Shown here: positions 17,007-26,211 of the stretch, one piece after another
Layout: each line of letters opens with the position of its first letter
Position numbering within the stretch: the first letter of the stretch is position 1
Assembly (NCBI RefSeq): GCF_011078175.1
Contig: NZ_JAALCJ010000009.1
Span: 116,603-180,602, forward strand
DNA length: 64,000 bases
Reading direction: 5' to 3'
DNA from: Enterobacter cloacae
GTDB lineage: Bacteria > Pseudomonadota > Gammaproteobacteria > Enterobacterales > Enterobacteriaceae
Program-made: the position numbers and the translations under genes
Notes under the pieces: model-generated
Told to the model about the DNA's origin: nothing
The model's database searches: none
What the model saw: only the letters and a program-made list of their open reading frames with translations

Positions 17007-18032
17007 TCAGGCCTCACGTTTTCCGGGGAACATTATGCTCGCAATGATCCCCAGCGCCAGTACCCCCAGCACCACAAACAGGCTTGCCGTGGCACCGATG
17101 TTATAGCCGTGATGCCAGAAGTGGTCGGTCGCATTCAGCCCCAGCTTGAACGCCACGAAAAACAGCAGTAACACCACCGCTTTTTCCAGATGCACCAGAT
17201 ACTGCTTCAGCGCTTCCAGCACGAAGTAAAGGGTACGCAGGCCGAGGATCGCGAACATCATGGCGCTGTAGATAATCAGCGGCTCACGGCTGACGGCAAT
17301 GATTGCGGGTACGGAATCGAAGGCGAACATCACGTCGGACAGCTCCACCACCGCGACGCAGAGCAGTAACGGCGTCGCGTAGCGCTTCGCCTTCTTCACG
17401 CGGCCGACCATTACATCCTTGTTTTCAGGCTTCTCCAGTTCGGCATCTACCTCTTTTTGGGTCAGGATAAACGCATGGCTGCTGATTTTTGGCCAGACCG
17501 GGTAGAAGCGTTTCACCAGGCGGTACGCCAGATGGCCGGAGTAATCTTCTACTTCATCGCTCTCTTCATTGCGCTTCAGCATCATCACCGCCGTCCAGCC
17601 GACGACCAGCGCAAAAATGACCTCAACATACGGCCCCAGGCTCAGCAGGCTGGTACCGATGGCAACAAAAATACCGCGGAACACAATTGCCCCGAGCACG
17701 CCCCAGTAGAGTACGCGGTGACGATATCTATCCGGCACGCCGAACCAGGCGAAGATCGCCATCATCACAAACAGGTTATCGACGGAGAGCACTTCTTCCA
17801 GCGCATAGCCGGTCAGGAACAGACTGGCCATCTCCGCGCCGTGGTGCACGTATAAGAATCCGGCGAAGGCCATCGCCATCATGACCCAGAAGATGGACCA
17901 CATGACCGCGCTTTTCAGCGAAATCGGCTTATCGTGACGGTGCATGAAGAGGTCGATAAACATCGCCCCAACGGCCATCACCACAAAAACAACAACGGTT
18001 TCCGTCGGGAAACCGAGATGAGCAGCTGACAT
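17007..18032 (-). CDS. terC: TerC family integral membrane protein
   Basis: A 341-residue polytopic membrane protein matching TerC of plasmid tellurite-resistance operons along nearly its whole length (GFPTETVVVF, MHRHDKPISLKSA, SLFLTGYALEEVLSVDNLFV, CVAVVELSDVMFAFDSVPAI). The acidic residues in transmembrane SVDN and ELSDVMFAFDS are the presumed metal-ion path; TerC relatives such as Alx export Mn2+ or Ca2+. I start at the ATG at 18032, preceded by AAAAGGG, not 39 bases upstream. No terZABDE genes accompany it, so tellurite resistance should not be assumed. It is absent from this place in E. coli K-12. Confidence 0.92.
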   Translation of the reverse strand: MSAAHLGFPTETVVVFVVMAVGAMFIDLFMHRHDKPISLKSAVMWSIFWVMMAMAFAGFLYVHHGAEMASLFLTGYALEEVLSVDNLFVMMAIFAWFGVPDRYRHRVLYWGVLGAIVFRGIFVAIGTSLLSLGPYVEVIFALVVGWTAVMMLKRNEESDEVEDYSGHLAYRLVKRFYPVWPKISSHAFILTQKEVDAELEKPENKDVMVGRVKKAKRYATPLLLCVAVVELSDVMFAFDSVPAIIAVSREPLIIYSAMMFAILGLRTLYFVLEALKQYLVHLEKAVVLLLFFVAFKLGLNATDHFWHHGYNIGATASLFVVLGVLALGIIASIMFPGKREA

Positions 18033-18069
18033 AGACAACCCTTTTAAGAAGACAAAACACCATGCACAC

Positions 18070-18106
18070 AATAAAAAGCGTGAACCCGTTAAGGACGCAG
18101 CACGCT
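18070..18106 (-). terminator. Terminator after yhiN
   Basis: AGCGTG and CACGCT arms (18077-18106) followed on the minus strand by TTTTTATT. It separates yhiN from the downstream terC, which must then have its own promoter within about 40 bases. Confidence 0.7.
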
Positions 18107-18119
18107 AAAGAAATAAATA

Positions 18120-19319
18120 TTAACCGTTCTTTTCAGCCAGTGCCTGCGCGCATGCCCAGGCACTGGCCCACGCCCACTGGAAGTTATAGCCGCCGAGCCA
18201 GCCGGTCACGTCCATCACTTCACCAATGAAATAAAGACCCGGCACGTTGCGGGCTTCCATCGTGCGGGATGAGAGTTCGTTTGTATCCACGCCGCCCAGC
18301 GTGACTTCCGCCGTGCGGTAACCTTCGGTGCCGTTTGGCTGTACGCGCCAGTTCGTCAGCGTCTCCACCAGCGTTTCCTGCTCGCGGCTGTTGAGCTGCT
18401 TGAGCGCAACATCCGGAATTTGCCCTAACACCTGCAAGCACTCCACGAGACGCTTCGGCAACTGCATCGCCAGGGTATTTTTCAGGCTTTGATTCGGGTG
18501 CGCGGCGCGTTGCTCGTTGAGGAAGGCGTCCAGATCGCAGTCCGGCACCAGGTTGACGGAGACAAATTCCCCCGGCTGCCAGTAGCTGGAGATCTGCAAT
18601 ACCGCCGGCCCCGAGAGTCCGCGATGGGTAAAGAGCAGGTTTTCACGGAACACCGTGCCGTCTTCGGCCGTAATGACCGACGGCACAGACACGCCGGAGA
18701 GCGTCTGAAGCTGTTCCAGCAGCGGCTTATGCAGCGTGAACGGTACCAGACCGGCGCGGGTGGGCAGGACCTTCAGGCCAAACTGCTCGGCGATTTTATA
18801 GCCGAACGGTGAGGCACCCAGCCCCGGCATCGAGAGGCCGCCGCTGGCGATCACCAGGTTATCGGCGCTGACGGTTTCACCGTTGAGTTGCAGCGTGTAG
18901 CCCTGCTCGTCACGGGCGACGTCCAGCACTTCGGTGCGCAGGCGCATTACTACGCCGCCTTTTTCGCACTCGGCCACCAGCATATCGACAATTTGCTGCG
19001 CGGAGTCGTCGCAGAACAGCTGTCCCAGCGTCTTTTCATGCCACGCGATACCGTATTTACCCACCAGTTCGATAAAATCCCACTGGGTGTACCGCGCCAG
19101 CGCAGACTTGCAAAAATGTCGGTTCTGGCTCAAATAGGCGGCAGGCTCAACATATAGATTAGTAAAGTTGCAGCGCCCGCCGCCAGACATCAGGATCTTG
19201 CGGCCAGGCTTTTTTCCGTTATCCAGCAGCAGCACGCGGCGACCCGCTTGCCCGGCCATCGCCGCACAAAACATACCCGCCGCACCGGCGCCAATTACTA
19301 CGGCATCAAACCTTTCCAC
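18120..19319 (-). CDS. yhiN: FAD-dependent oxidoreductase YhiN (HI0933 family)
   Basis: A 399-residue flavoprotein of the HI0933/BaiN-like family (400 in E. coli). The N-terminal dinucleotide fold GAGAAGMFCAAMAG (about 11-24) is followed by the family signature KILMSGGGRCNFTN (about 40-53). The C-terminal TGWLGGYNFQWAWASAWACAQ closes the FAD site. Related proteins reduce steroid-like or aromatic enoates, but YhiN itself has no settled substrate. It is divergent from pitA, as in E. coli. Confidence 0.93.
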   Translation of the reverse strand: MERFDAVVIGAGAAGMFCAAMAGQAGRRVLLLDNGKKPGRKILMSGGGRCNFTNLYVEPAAYLSQNRHFCKSALARYTQWDFIELVGKYGIAWHEKTLGQLFCDDSAQQIVDMLVAECEKGGVVMRLRTEVLDVARDEQGYTLQLNGETVSADNLVIASGGLSMPGLGASPFGYKIAEQFGLKVLPTRAGLVPFTLHKPLLEQLQTLSGVSVPSVITAEDGTVFRENLLFTHRGLSGPAVLQISSYWQPGEFVSVNLVPDCDLDAFLNEQRAAHPNQSLKNTLAMQLPKRLVECLQVLGQIPDVALKQLNSREQETLVETLTNWRVQPNGTEGYRTAEVTLGGVDTNELSSRTMEARNVPGLYFIGEVMDVTGWLGGYNFQWAWASAWACAQALAEKNG

Positions 19320-19547
19320 GTCAAAATCCTCTTCATTAACTGCCGCGGATTGTAAAGTTTCCTCAGTGGTCGCACCAGCGTAAAAAGATATTACAAAGCC
19401 ATTTCATTGATATTTAAAGATTATCCTTTCAGGCACATTTCTCAAATCAGGTGGTATGTCAAAAAAAGTCTATATTTCACTTTGCCCGTTGCGCATTTGT
19501 CCTGGATAATGCGCCGCGTTCATGTCCTCAAAATGGCGTAACGTCCT

Positions 19548-21047
19548 ATGCTACATTTGTTTGCCGGCCTGGATTTACATACCGGGCTTTTATTATTGCT
19601 TGCTCTGGTTTTTGTTCTGTTTTACGAAGCGATCAACGGCTTCCACGACACTGCAAACGCAGTAGCAACGGTTATCTACACTCGCGCAATGCGATCGCAA
19701 CTTGCGGTCGTTATGGCGGCGGTATTTAACTTTTTTGGTGTCCTTCTGGGCGGACTGAGCGTTGCGTATGCGATCGTGCATATGCTGCCAACGGATCTGC
19801 TGCTTAACGTGAGTTCCGGTCATGGCCTTGCCATGGTGTTCTCAATGCTGCTTGCTGCCATTATCTGGAACCTCGGTACCTGGTATTTTGGCCTGCCTGC
19901 ATCCAGCTCTCACACCCTCATCGGCGCGATTATCGGCATCGGGTTAACGAACGCCCTGATGACCGGGACATCCGTCGTTGATGCGCTGAACCTGCCTAAA
20001 GTTCTGGGCATTTTCGGTTCTCTTATCATCTCCCCTATCGTGGGTCTGGTGGTTGCGGGTGGATTGATTTTCATCCTGCGTCGCTACTGGAGCAACACCA
20101 AGAAACGGGCACGTATCCACCTGACGCCAGCAGAGCGTGAGAAGAAAGACGGTAAGAAAAAGCCGCCATTCTGGACGCGTATCGCGCTGATCATTTCCGC
20201 TATCGGCGTGGCCTTCTCTCATGGCGCGAACGATGGGCAGAAAGGCATTGGTCTGGTGATGCTGGTTCTGATCGGTGTCGCACCGGCAGGGTTCGTGGTT
20301 AACATGAACGCCTCTGGTTATGAAATCACCCGTACCCGTGATGCCGTCAACAACGTTGAGACCTATTTCCAGCAGCATCCTGATCTGCTGAAAAAAGCAA
20401 CCGGCGTTGATCAGCTGATCCCGTCTCCGGAAGCCGGTGCAACCACCGCGCCTGGCGAATTCCACTGCCATCCGGCAAACGCGATTAACGCGCTGGAACG
20501 CGCCAAAGGCATGCTGGGTGATATCGAAAGCTACGACAAACTGGCCGTTGAACAGCGTGGTCAGCTGCGTCGTATCATGCTCTGCATCTCTGACGTGACC
20601 GATAAAGTCGCGAAACTGCCAGAGGTGAATGCTGACGACAAGCGTCTGCTGAAGAAACTGAAAGGCGATATGCTCAACACCATTGAGTACGCGCCAATCT
20701 GGATCATTATGGCCGTCGCGCTGGCGCTGGGTATCGGTACAATGATTGGCTGGCGTCGTGTGGCAACCACCATCGGCGAGAAGATCGGTAAGAAAGGCAT
20801 GACCTATGCGCAGGGGATGTCCGCGCAGATGACGGCGGCGGTATCTATCGGTCTGGCGAGCTACACCGGTATGCCAGTATCCACCACCCACGTACTCTCC
20901 TCGTCCGTGGCAGGTACCATGATTGTTGACGGTGGCGGTCTGCAACGCAAAACCGTGACCAACATTCTGATGGCCTGGGTGTTCACCCTTCCGGCGTCCA
21001 TCCTGCTGTCTGGCGGTCTGTACTGGATTTCGCTGAAGCTGATTTAA
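19548..21047 (+). CDS. pitA: Low-affinity inorganic phosphate transporter PitA
   Basis: PitA is an inner membrane symporter for metal-phosphate complexes (for example with Zn2+ or Mg2+) and protons. The protein has 499 residues, the E. coli length, with about ten transmembrane segments. The PiT-family signatures [18 protein letters not shown] near 31 and [15 protein letters not shown] near 222 are intact, each with the key Asn/Asp. A hydrophilic loop (about 255-385) separates the two halves. The 228-base gap to yhiN contains its promoter; uspB lies convergently downstream. Confidence 0.97.
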   Translation: MLHLFAGLDLHTGLLLLLALVFVLFYEAINGFHDTANAVATVIYTRAMRSQLAVVMAAVFNFFGVLLGGLSVAYAIVHMLPTDLLLNVSSGHGLAMVFSMLLAAIIWNLGTWYFGLPASSSHTLIGAIIGIGLTNALMTGTSVVDALNLPKVLGIFGSLIISPIVGLVVAGGLIFILRRYWSNTKKRARIHLTPAEREKKDGKKKPPFWTRIALIISAIGVAFSHGANDGQKGIGLVMLVLIGVAPAGFVVNMNASGYEITRTRDAVNNVETYFQQHPDLLKKATGVDQLIPSPEAGATTAPGEFHCHPANAINALERAKGMLGDIESYDKLAVEQRGQLRRIMLCISDVTDKVAKLPEVNADDKRLLKKLKGDMLNTIEYAPIWIIMAVALALGIGTMIGWRRVATTIGEKIGKKGMTYAQGMSAQMTAAVSIGLASYTGMPVSTTHVLSSSVAGTMIVDGGGLQRKTVTNILMAWVFTLPASILLSGGLYWISLKLI

Positions 21048-21061
21048 TCGGCTGAGGTGAC

Positions 21062-21096
21062 AAAAAGCGGGTCAGGAAACTGGCCCGCTTTTTTTA
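21062..21096. terminator. Bidirectional terminator between pitA and uspB
   Basis: AAAAAGCGGG/CCCGCTTTTT arms with an extended stem (CAG/CTG) and a T-tract on each strand. It is placed 14 bases after pitA and just beyond the uspB stop. Confidence 0.93.
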
Positions 21097-21099
21097 TGC

Positions 21100-21435
21100 T
21101 CAGTGCCAAATCATCAGTGCAATCATACTCACCACAACCAGACCACACAGGGCGCTGGTTAAAATGAACTGACGACGCAGGCGCTCGCAGCGACGGATAA
21201 ACTCTTCATCGTGGTGATCGCGGTAGCGCTGGTAGTAGATATATCCCACCAGTCGCATCTGTTTGCTGGGCTGTCCATGCGAGGTGAAGAACCCTCCACC
21301 GTCCACATACTGATAAAGCAACGGATCGCAACCACGAAGTACCACTAACAGCGCACGTAACGATGAGAAGTAGCGCGCCATATTCACTATGCAAACCACG
21401 CATAACGCCCAAAACAATGCGACGGTGCTAATCAT
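21100..21435 (-). CDS. uspB: Universal stress protein B
   Basis: UspB is a small inner membrane protein induced in stationary phase under RpoS in E. coli, where loss or excess affects ethanol tolerance. The ATG at 21435 ([11 protein letters not shown]) gives 111 residues, the E. coli length; the longer reading adds 30 unrelated residues. Two transmembrane segments lie at about 4-21 and 88-108. It is divergent from uspA across 283 bases that must carry both promoters. Its biochemical function is unknown. Confidence 0.95.
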   Translation of the reverse strand: MISTVALFWALCVVCIVNMARYFSSLRALLVVLRGCDPLLYQYVDGGGFFTSHGQPSKQMRLVGYIYYQRYRDHHDEEFIRRCERLRRQFILTSALCGLVVVSMIALMIWH

Positions 21436-21718
21436 ACATCCTCCCCGGCGTCCGCCCACGAAGCAAGGCTCCTGAGCTACCGCACCCCAATGCCCTGACA
21501 GACAGTTCAGTGAAAGAATGACCAAAAGTCGATCCGGTTCGCGTTTTAATATCCGAACGGCTCATTAAATAGTGTAGGAGATCCGTTAATTTTTTTGCCA
21601 CAAGGTTAATCGTTATCAACACCAAAGCTTGAAAAATATGTTTAACTGGGCCGTAATGAAAGCATCAGACGACGGCTTTCCCATTTAGTCATCGATAACT
21701 TAAGGAAGGAGTAACACT

Positions 21719-22156
21719 ATGGCTTACAAACACATTCTCATCGCGGTAGACCTCTCTCCGGAGAGCAAAGTGCTGGTTGATAAAGCGGTATCCATGGCAC
21801 GTCCCTACAACGCGAAAGTTTCCCTGATTCACGTTGATGTGAATTACTCCGATCTCTACACCGGTCTGATCGACGTGAATCTCGGTGATATGCAGAAACG
21901 CATCTCCGAAGAGACACACCACGCCCTGAGCGAACTTTCCACCAATGCGGGCTACCCAATAACCGAAACTCTGAGCGGCAGCGGCGACCTGGGCCAGGTT
22001 TTGGTTGATGCGATTAAGAAATATGACATGGACCTGGTGGTATGTGGTCACCATCAGGACTTCTGGAGCAAGCTGATGTCGTCAGCGCGCCAGCTGATCA
22101 ACACCGTTCACGTGGACATGCTGATTGTTCCACTGCGTGACGAAGAAGACGAGTAA
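21719..22156 (+). CDS. uspA: Universal stress protein A
   Basis: UspA is a cytoplasmic dimeric stress protein made in response to growth arrest, starvation and DNA damage. The 145-residue protein (144 in E. coli) starts [17 protein letters not shown] and shows the Usp fold with [21 protein letters not shown] near the C-terminus; like E. coli UspA it lacks the full G-2x-G-9x-G(S/T) ATP site. AAGGAAGGAG precedes the ATG. In E. coli dtpB follows uspA; here repeats and then rsmJ follow. Confidence 0.97.
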   Translation: MAYKHILIAVDLSPESKVLVDKAVSMARPYNAKVSLIHVDVNYSDLYTGLIDVNLGDMQKRISEETHHALSELSTNAGYPITETLSGSGDLGQVLVDAIKKYDMDLVVCGHHQDFWSKLMSSARQLINTVHVDMLIVPLRDEEDE

Positions 22157-22166
22157 GTGCAAAAAA

Positions 22167-22197
22167 GCCGGGTGGCGCTAACGCTTACCGGGCCTAC
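22167..22197. repeat. REP-like palindrome, copy 1
   Basis: GCCGGGTGGCGC followed by a near-complementary TTACCGGGCCTACA, the pattern of enterobacterial REP/PU elements. It lies 10 bases downstream of uspA. Confidence 0.75.
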
Positions 22198-22209
22198 AAG
22201 GTAAAAACA

Positions 22210-22240
22210 AAACGGCAACATGGTTGCCGTTTTTAATATT
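22210..22240 (+). terminator. Terminator of uspA
   Basis: AACGGCAAC/GTTGCCGTT perfect 9-bp stem (22211-22231) with a 3-base loop and a T-rich tail TTTTAATATTT. Confidence 0.88.
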
Positions 22241-22244
22241 TGTT

Positions 22245-22290
22245 CCCTCTCCCTGTGGGAGAGGGTTAGGGTGAGAGCATCAGCCCGCAC
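22245..22290. repeat. GAGAGGG inverted repeat, copy 5 with tail
   Basis: CCCTCTCCC/GGGAGAGGG with tail TTAGGGTGAGAGCATCAGC. It lies where dtpB stands in E. coli K-12. Confidence 0.85.
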
Positions 22291-23042
22291 TATTCCGGTG
22301 TACCTGAGTAGATATCAAACCGGTGCCCTTTCGTGGTCACCGCATTGGTCGTAGCCACGTCCGCCAGCGGCGGCGCGTAGTCCGGGCGCTTCACCACTAC
22401 CCGCTTTGTCGCGAGCTGACGAGCCGGCTCCAGCAGGCCATCGGCATCTAAATCCGGCCCCACCAGCGACTGAAACACCCGCATCTCTTTCTTCACCAGC
22501 GCACTTTTCTGCTTATGCGGGAACATCGGGTCAAGATAGACCACCTGCGGGCGCGGGGTGATATCGGTCAGCGCCGTCAGGCTGGAGGCATGAATGAGTT
22601 GCAGCCGTTCCTGTAACCACGGGCCGATTTCCGGGTCCGCGTAGCCACGCGTCAGCCCGTCGTCGAGCAACGCGGCGACAACGGGATTACGCTCCAGCAT
22701 TCGCACATGACAGCCGACAGACGCCAGCACAAACGCATCACGTCCCAGCCCCGCCGTGGCGTCGACCACGTCCGGAAGGTAGCTCCCTTTGATGCCGACC
22801 GCTTTCGCTACCGCCTCACCACGGCCGCCGCCAAACCTGCGCCGGTGCGCCATCGCGCCGCCGGCAAAATCGACAAAAATCCCGCCGAGCTTCGGTTCGT
22901 CGCGCTTGCGTAATTCAAGGTGCTCCGGCGTCATCACCAGCGCCATCAGGTTATCTTCATCGTGCTCTAGCCCCCAGCGGGCCGCCAGAACAGATAAGGC
23001 GCCGTCTCCGGCGCCTGTTTCATCTACTAAGCAGATCTTCAC
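22290..23042 (-). CDS. rsmJ: 16S rRNA (guanine1516-N2)-methyltransferase RsmJ
   Basis: RsmJ makes m2G1516 in 16S rRNA with S-adenosylmethionine. With the GTG at 23042 ([14 protein letters not shown]) it is 250 residues, as in E. coli; a TTG 6 bases upstream is the alternative. The SAM motif is [20 protein letters not shown] and the catalytic loop is [11 protein letters not shown]. The start lies 7 bases after the prlC stop, so prlC-rsmJ is one operon with coupled translation likely. Confidence 0.95.
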   Translation of the reverse strand: MKICLVDETGAGDGALSVLAARWGLEHDEDNLMALVMTPEHLELRKRDEPKLGGIFVDFAGGAMAHRRRFGGGRGEAVAKAVGIKGSYLPDVVDATAGLGRDAFVLASVGCHVRMLERNPVVAALLDDGLTRGYADPEIGPWLQERLQLIHASSLTALTDITPRPQVVYLDPMFPHKQKSALVKKEMRVFQSLVGPDLDADGLLEPARQLATKRVVVKRPDYAPPLADVATTNAVTTKGHRFDIYSGTPE

Positions 23043-23048
23043 GAACAA

Positions 23049-25091
23049 TCAGCCTTTGATCCCGTAATGCTCAAGCATCGCATCCAGCTGCGGCTCGCGA
23101 CCACGGAAGCGTTTGAACAGCACCATTGGCTCCTCAGAACCGCCGCGAGTCAGGATGTTATCGAGGAACGACTGCCCGGTTTCACGGTTGAAGATCCCCT
23201 CTTCTTCGAAGCGGGAGAAAGCATCCGCCGCCAGCACGTCGGCCCACAGGTAGCTGTAATAGCCCGCCGCGTAGCCGCCTGCGAAAATGTGGCTGAACGC
23301 GTGCGGGAAGCGGCCCCAGGTTGGCCCGGGAATCACAGCAACCTGTTTCTTAATCTCGGCCAGGGTTTCAAGTATTTTCGCCCCCTGTTCCGGGCTGAAT
23401 TCGGCGTGCAGACGGAAATCAAACAGGCCGAACTCCAGCTGACGCAGGATGAATATCGCCGCCTGGTAGTTCTTGGCCGCCAGCATTTTATCCAGCAGTT
23501 CCTTCGGCAGAGGTTCGCCGGTCTCATAGTGACCGGAGATAAACGCCAGCGCGTCCGGCTCCCAGCACCAGTTTTCCATAAACTGGCTTGGCAGCTCGAC
23601 CGCATCCCACGGTACCCCGCTGATACCGGCCACGCCTGCGGTTTCGATGCGGGTCAGCATGTGGTGCAGACCGTGACCGAACTCGTGGAACAGGGTGATC
23701 ACTTCGTCGTGAGTGAACAGCGCAGGTTTGCCATTGACCGGACGGTTAAAGTTACAGGTCAGGTAAGCGACCGGCTTTTGCAGGGAACCGTCGGCTTTAC
23801 GCATCTGGCCGACGCAGTCATCCATCCACGCCCCGCCACGCTTATTCTCACGCGCGTAGAGATCGAGGTAGAAGCTGCCGCGCAGCTCATTCTTGTCGTC
23901 ATACAATTCGAAGAAGCGCACGTCCGGATGCCAGACGTCGATATCGGTTCGCTCTTTCGCGGTGATGCCGTAGATGCGCTTCACCACTTCGAACAGGCCG
24001 TTAACGGCTTTGTTTTCCGGGAAGTACGGGCGCAGCTGTTCGTCGCTGATGCTGTAGAGATGCTGCTTTTGTTTTTCGCTGTAGTACGCAATGTCCCACG
24101 GCTGAAGCTCATCCACGCCGAACTCCGCTTTCGCAAAGGCGCGCAGCTGAGCCAATTCTTTTTCACCCTGAGGACGGGCGCGTTTCGCCAGATCGGTCAG
24201 GAAGTCGAGTACCTGCTGCGGGTTCTCGGCCATTTTGGTGGCAAGAGATTTATCCGCGTAGCTGTCGAAGCCCAGCAGCTGTGCCAGCTCGTGGCGCAGG
24301 GCGAGGATCTCCGCCATCACCGGGCTGTTGTCCCATTTGCCCGCATTCGGCCCCTGATCGGAGGCGCGAGTGCTGTAAGCGCGGTACATCTCTTCACGCA
24401 GTGCCTGATTGTCACAGTAGGTCATCACCGGCAGATAGCTCGGGATATCCAGCGTTAACAGGTATCCTTCCTGCTCTTTCGCTTCGGCCTGCGCTTTCGC
24501 GGCCGCCAGCGCGCTTTCCGGCATACCGGCCAGTTCGGATTCATCGGTAATCAGCTTCGTCCAGCCCATGGTGGCATCGAGGACGTTGTTGCTGTACTGG
24601 TTGCCCAGCTCGGACAGGCGAGCGGCAATTTCACCGTAGCGAACCTGCTTCTCTTTTGGCAGGCCAATCCCGGACAGCTCGAAATCACGCAGGGCGTTAT
24701 CGACCGATTTTTTCTGCGCCGTGTTTAGCCCGGCATAATGGTCGCCGTCGCGCAGGTCGCGATACGCTTTGTACAGCCCCTCGTGCTGACCAACCCAGGT
24801 GCTGTACTCCGAGAGCAGCGGCAGGGTTTGCTCGTAGGCTTCGCGCAGTTCCGGGCTGTTTTTCACCGAGTTCAGATGACTCACCGGGGAGAAGATGCGC
24901 CCCAGCACGTCGTCCACTTCGGCCAGCGGCTGACACAAATTTTCCCAGGTGTACGGCGCGCCCTGCGCCACCACGCTTTCTACCGCCGCGCGGCAGTTGT
25001 CCAGCGACTGGGTAACGGCTGGAACCACATGCTCAGGGAGGATTTTAGAAAACGGCGGCAACGAAAAAGGCGTCAGTAATGGATTGGTCAT
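23049..25091 (-). CDS. prlC: Oligopeptidase A
   Basis: PrlC is a cytoplasmic M3-family zinc metallopeptidase that degrades free peptides, including cleaved signal peptides. I use the ATG at 25091 (MTNPLLTPFSLPPFSK), which gives 680 residues, as in E. coli; the upstream extension has no family similarity. The zinc motif HEFGHGLHH (HExxH) is present with its downstream Glu in the family context GVPWDAVELPSQFMENWCWE. It is the first gene of the prlC-rsmJ operon and divergent from rlmJ. In E. coli prlC is a sigma-32 heat shock gene; I did not establish a sigma-32 promoter here. Confidence 0.97.
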   Translation of the reverse strand: MTNPLLTPFSLPPFSKILPEHVVPAVTQSLDNCRAAVESVVAQGAPYTWENLCQPLAEVDDVLGRIFSPVSHLNSVKNSPELREAYEQTLPLLSEYSTWVGQHEGLYKAYRDLRDGDHYAGLNTAQKKSVDNALRDFELSGIGLPKEKQVRYGEIAARLSELGNQYSNNVLDATMGWTKLITDESELAGMPESALAAAKAQAEAKEQEGYLLTLDIPSYLPVMTYCDNQALREEMYRAYSTRASDQGPNAGKWDNSPVMAEILALRHELAQLLGFDSYADKSLATKMAENPQQVLDFLTDLAKRARPQGEKELAQLRAFAKAEFGVDELQPWDIAYYSEKQKQHLYSISDEQLRPYFPENKAVNGLFEVVKRIYGITAKERTDIDVWHPDVRFFELYDDKNELRGSFYLDLYARENKRGGAWMDDCVGQMRKADGSLQKPVAYLTCNFNRPVNGKPALFTHDEVITLFHEFGHGLHHMLTRIETAGVAGISGVPWDAVELPSQFMENWCWEPDALAFISGHYETGEPLPKELLDKMLAAKNYQAAIFILRQLEFGLFDFRLHAEFSPEQGAKILETLAEIKKQVAVIPGPTWGRFPHAFSHIFAGGYAAGYYSYLWADVLAADAFSRFEEEGIFNRETGQSFLDNILTRGGSEEPMVLFKRFRGREPQLDAMLEHYGIKG

Positions 25092-25202
25092 AAACGCTGT
25101 CCTGTTGAAATAGGTGAATGAAGCGCGCATCCGGCGCTGCGCATAATGTTCAGTAATGGGGTTAAGTGTAGAGGATTTCAATGCCGAAGGTTGGCGAAAA
25201 AC

Positions 25203-25232
25203 GCCCTGTGGCGCTGCGCTTGCCGGGCCTAC
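25203..25232. repeat. REP-like palindrome in the prlC-rlmJ gap
   Basis: GCCCTGTGGCGC followed by TGCGCTTGCCGGGCCTAC, a degenerate version of the REP at 22167. A short related GCGCATCCGGCGCTGCGC lies nearby at about 25125. Confidence 0.55.
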
Positions 25233-25297
25233 GGGTAATCTGTGCCGTTCTGCTGTAAACTGTGGCAAATCGTCAATTCAGCGGAAAATCATTACCC

Positions 25298-26140
25298 ATG
25301 CTCAGTTATCGCCACAGCTTCCACGCTGGCAACCATGCCGACGTCCTTAAACACACCGTTCAGAGCCTGATCATCGAATCGCTCAAAGAGAAAGATAAGC
25401 CGTTTCTCTATCTGGACACCCACGCGGGCGCGGGTCGTTATCAGCTGAGCGGCGAGCATGCCGAGCGTACCGGTGAATATCTGGAAGGGATAGCGCGTAT
25501 CTGGCAGCAGGACGATCTGCCTGCCGAGCTGGAGCCGTACATCGGCGTGGTGAATCACTTCAACCGCAACGGCCAGCTGCGGTACTACCCGGGCTCACCG
25601 CTGATTGCCCGCCAGCTGCTGCGCGAGCAGGACAGCCTCCAGCTGACCGAGCTGCACCCGAGCGACTTCCCGCTGCTGCGCTCTGAGTTTCAGAAAGATA
25701 ACCGCGCCCGCGTGGACAAAGCCGATGGCTACCAGCAGCTGAAAGCGAAGCTGCCGCCGGTTTCCCGCCGTGGCCTGGTGCTGATCGACCCGCCATACGA
25801 AATCAAAACCGACTATCAGGCGGTGGTGACCGGCATCAACGAAGGTTACAAACGCTTTGCGACCGGCACCTATGCCCTGTGGTATCCGGTGGTGCTGCGC
25901 GCGCAAATTAAACGCATGATCAAAGACCTCGAAGCGACCGGCATTCGTAAAATCCTGCAAATTGAACTGGCGGTGCGCCCCGACAGCGACCAGCGAGGCA
26001 TGACCGCTTCCGGCATGATTGTGATTAACCCGCCGTGGAAGCTGGAAGCACAGATGAACAACGTGCTGCCGTGGCTGCACAAAACGCTGGTGCCAGCCGG
26101 TACAGGCCACGCCACCGTCAGTTGGATCGTGCCGGAGTAA
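25298..26140 (+). CDS. rlmJ: 23S rRNA (adenine2030-N6)-methyltransferase RlmJ
   Basis: RlmJ makes m6A2030 in 23S rRNA. The ATG at 25298 (MLSYRHSFHAGNHADVLKH) gives 280 residues, the E. coli length; a GTG 36 bases upstream is less likely. The family start HAGNHADVLKH, the SAM motif YLDTHAGAGRY and the catalytic DPPYE (about 164-168) are visible. It lies upstream of gor in the same direction, 71 bases apart, as in E. coli. Confidence 0.96.
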   Translation: MLSYRHSFHAGNHADVLKHTVQSLIIESLKEKDKPFLYLDTHAGAGRYQLSGEHAERTGEYLEGIARIWQQDDLPAELEPYIGVVNHFNRNGQLRYYPGSPLIARQLLREQDSLQLTELHPSDFPLLRSEFQKDNRARVDKADGYQQLKAKLPPVSRRGLVLIDPPYEIKTDYQAVVTGINEGYKRFATGTYALWYPVVLRAQIKRMIKDLEATGIRKILQIELAVRPDSDQRGMTASGMIVINPPWKLEAQMNNVLPWLHKTLVPAGTGHATVSWIVPE

Positions 26141-26211
26141 TCGCAGCCATCGGTGGAAACTATTGATTTCAGGTATACAATCGCGGCAATTCACGATTAA
26201 GGGTAAAAGCT

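Noticed and set aside
17007..18032. Tellurite-resistance operon
   Set aside because: Only terC is present; none of terZ, A, B, D or E is in the window.
18033..18119. yybP-ykoY manganese riboswitch before terC, as found before alx
   Set aside because: The gap is only 87 bases, much of it taken by the yhiN terminator; no matching paired core was seen.
19944..20945. Minus-strand open frame of 333 codons opposite pitA
   Set aside because: Antisense to the certain pitA gene; no motif, no plausible start context.
23067..24458. Plus-strand open frame of 463 codons opposite prlC
   Set aside because: Fully antisense to prlC, whose product is a clear 680-residue family member. The frame has a His/Arg/Gln-rich, low-complexity look typical of antisense reading of GC-rich genes.
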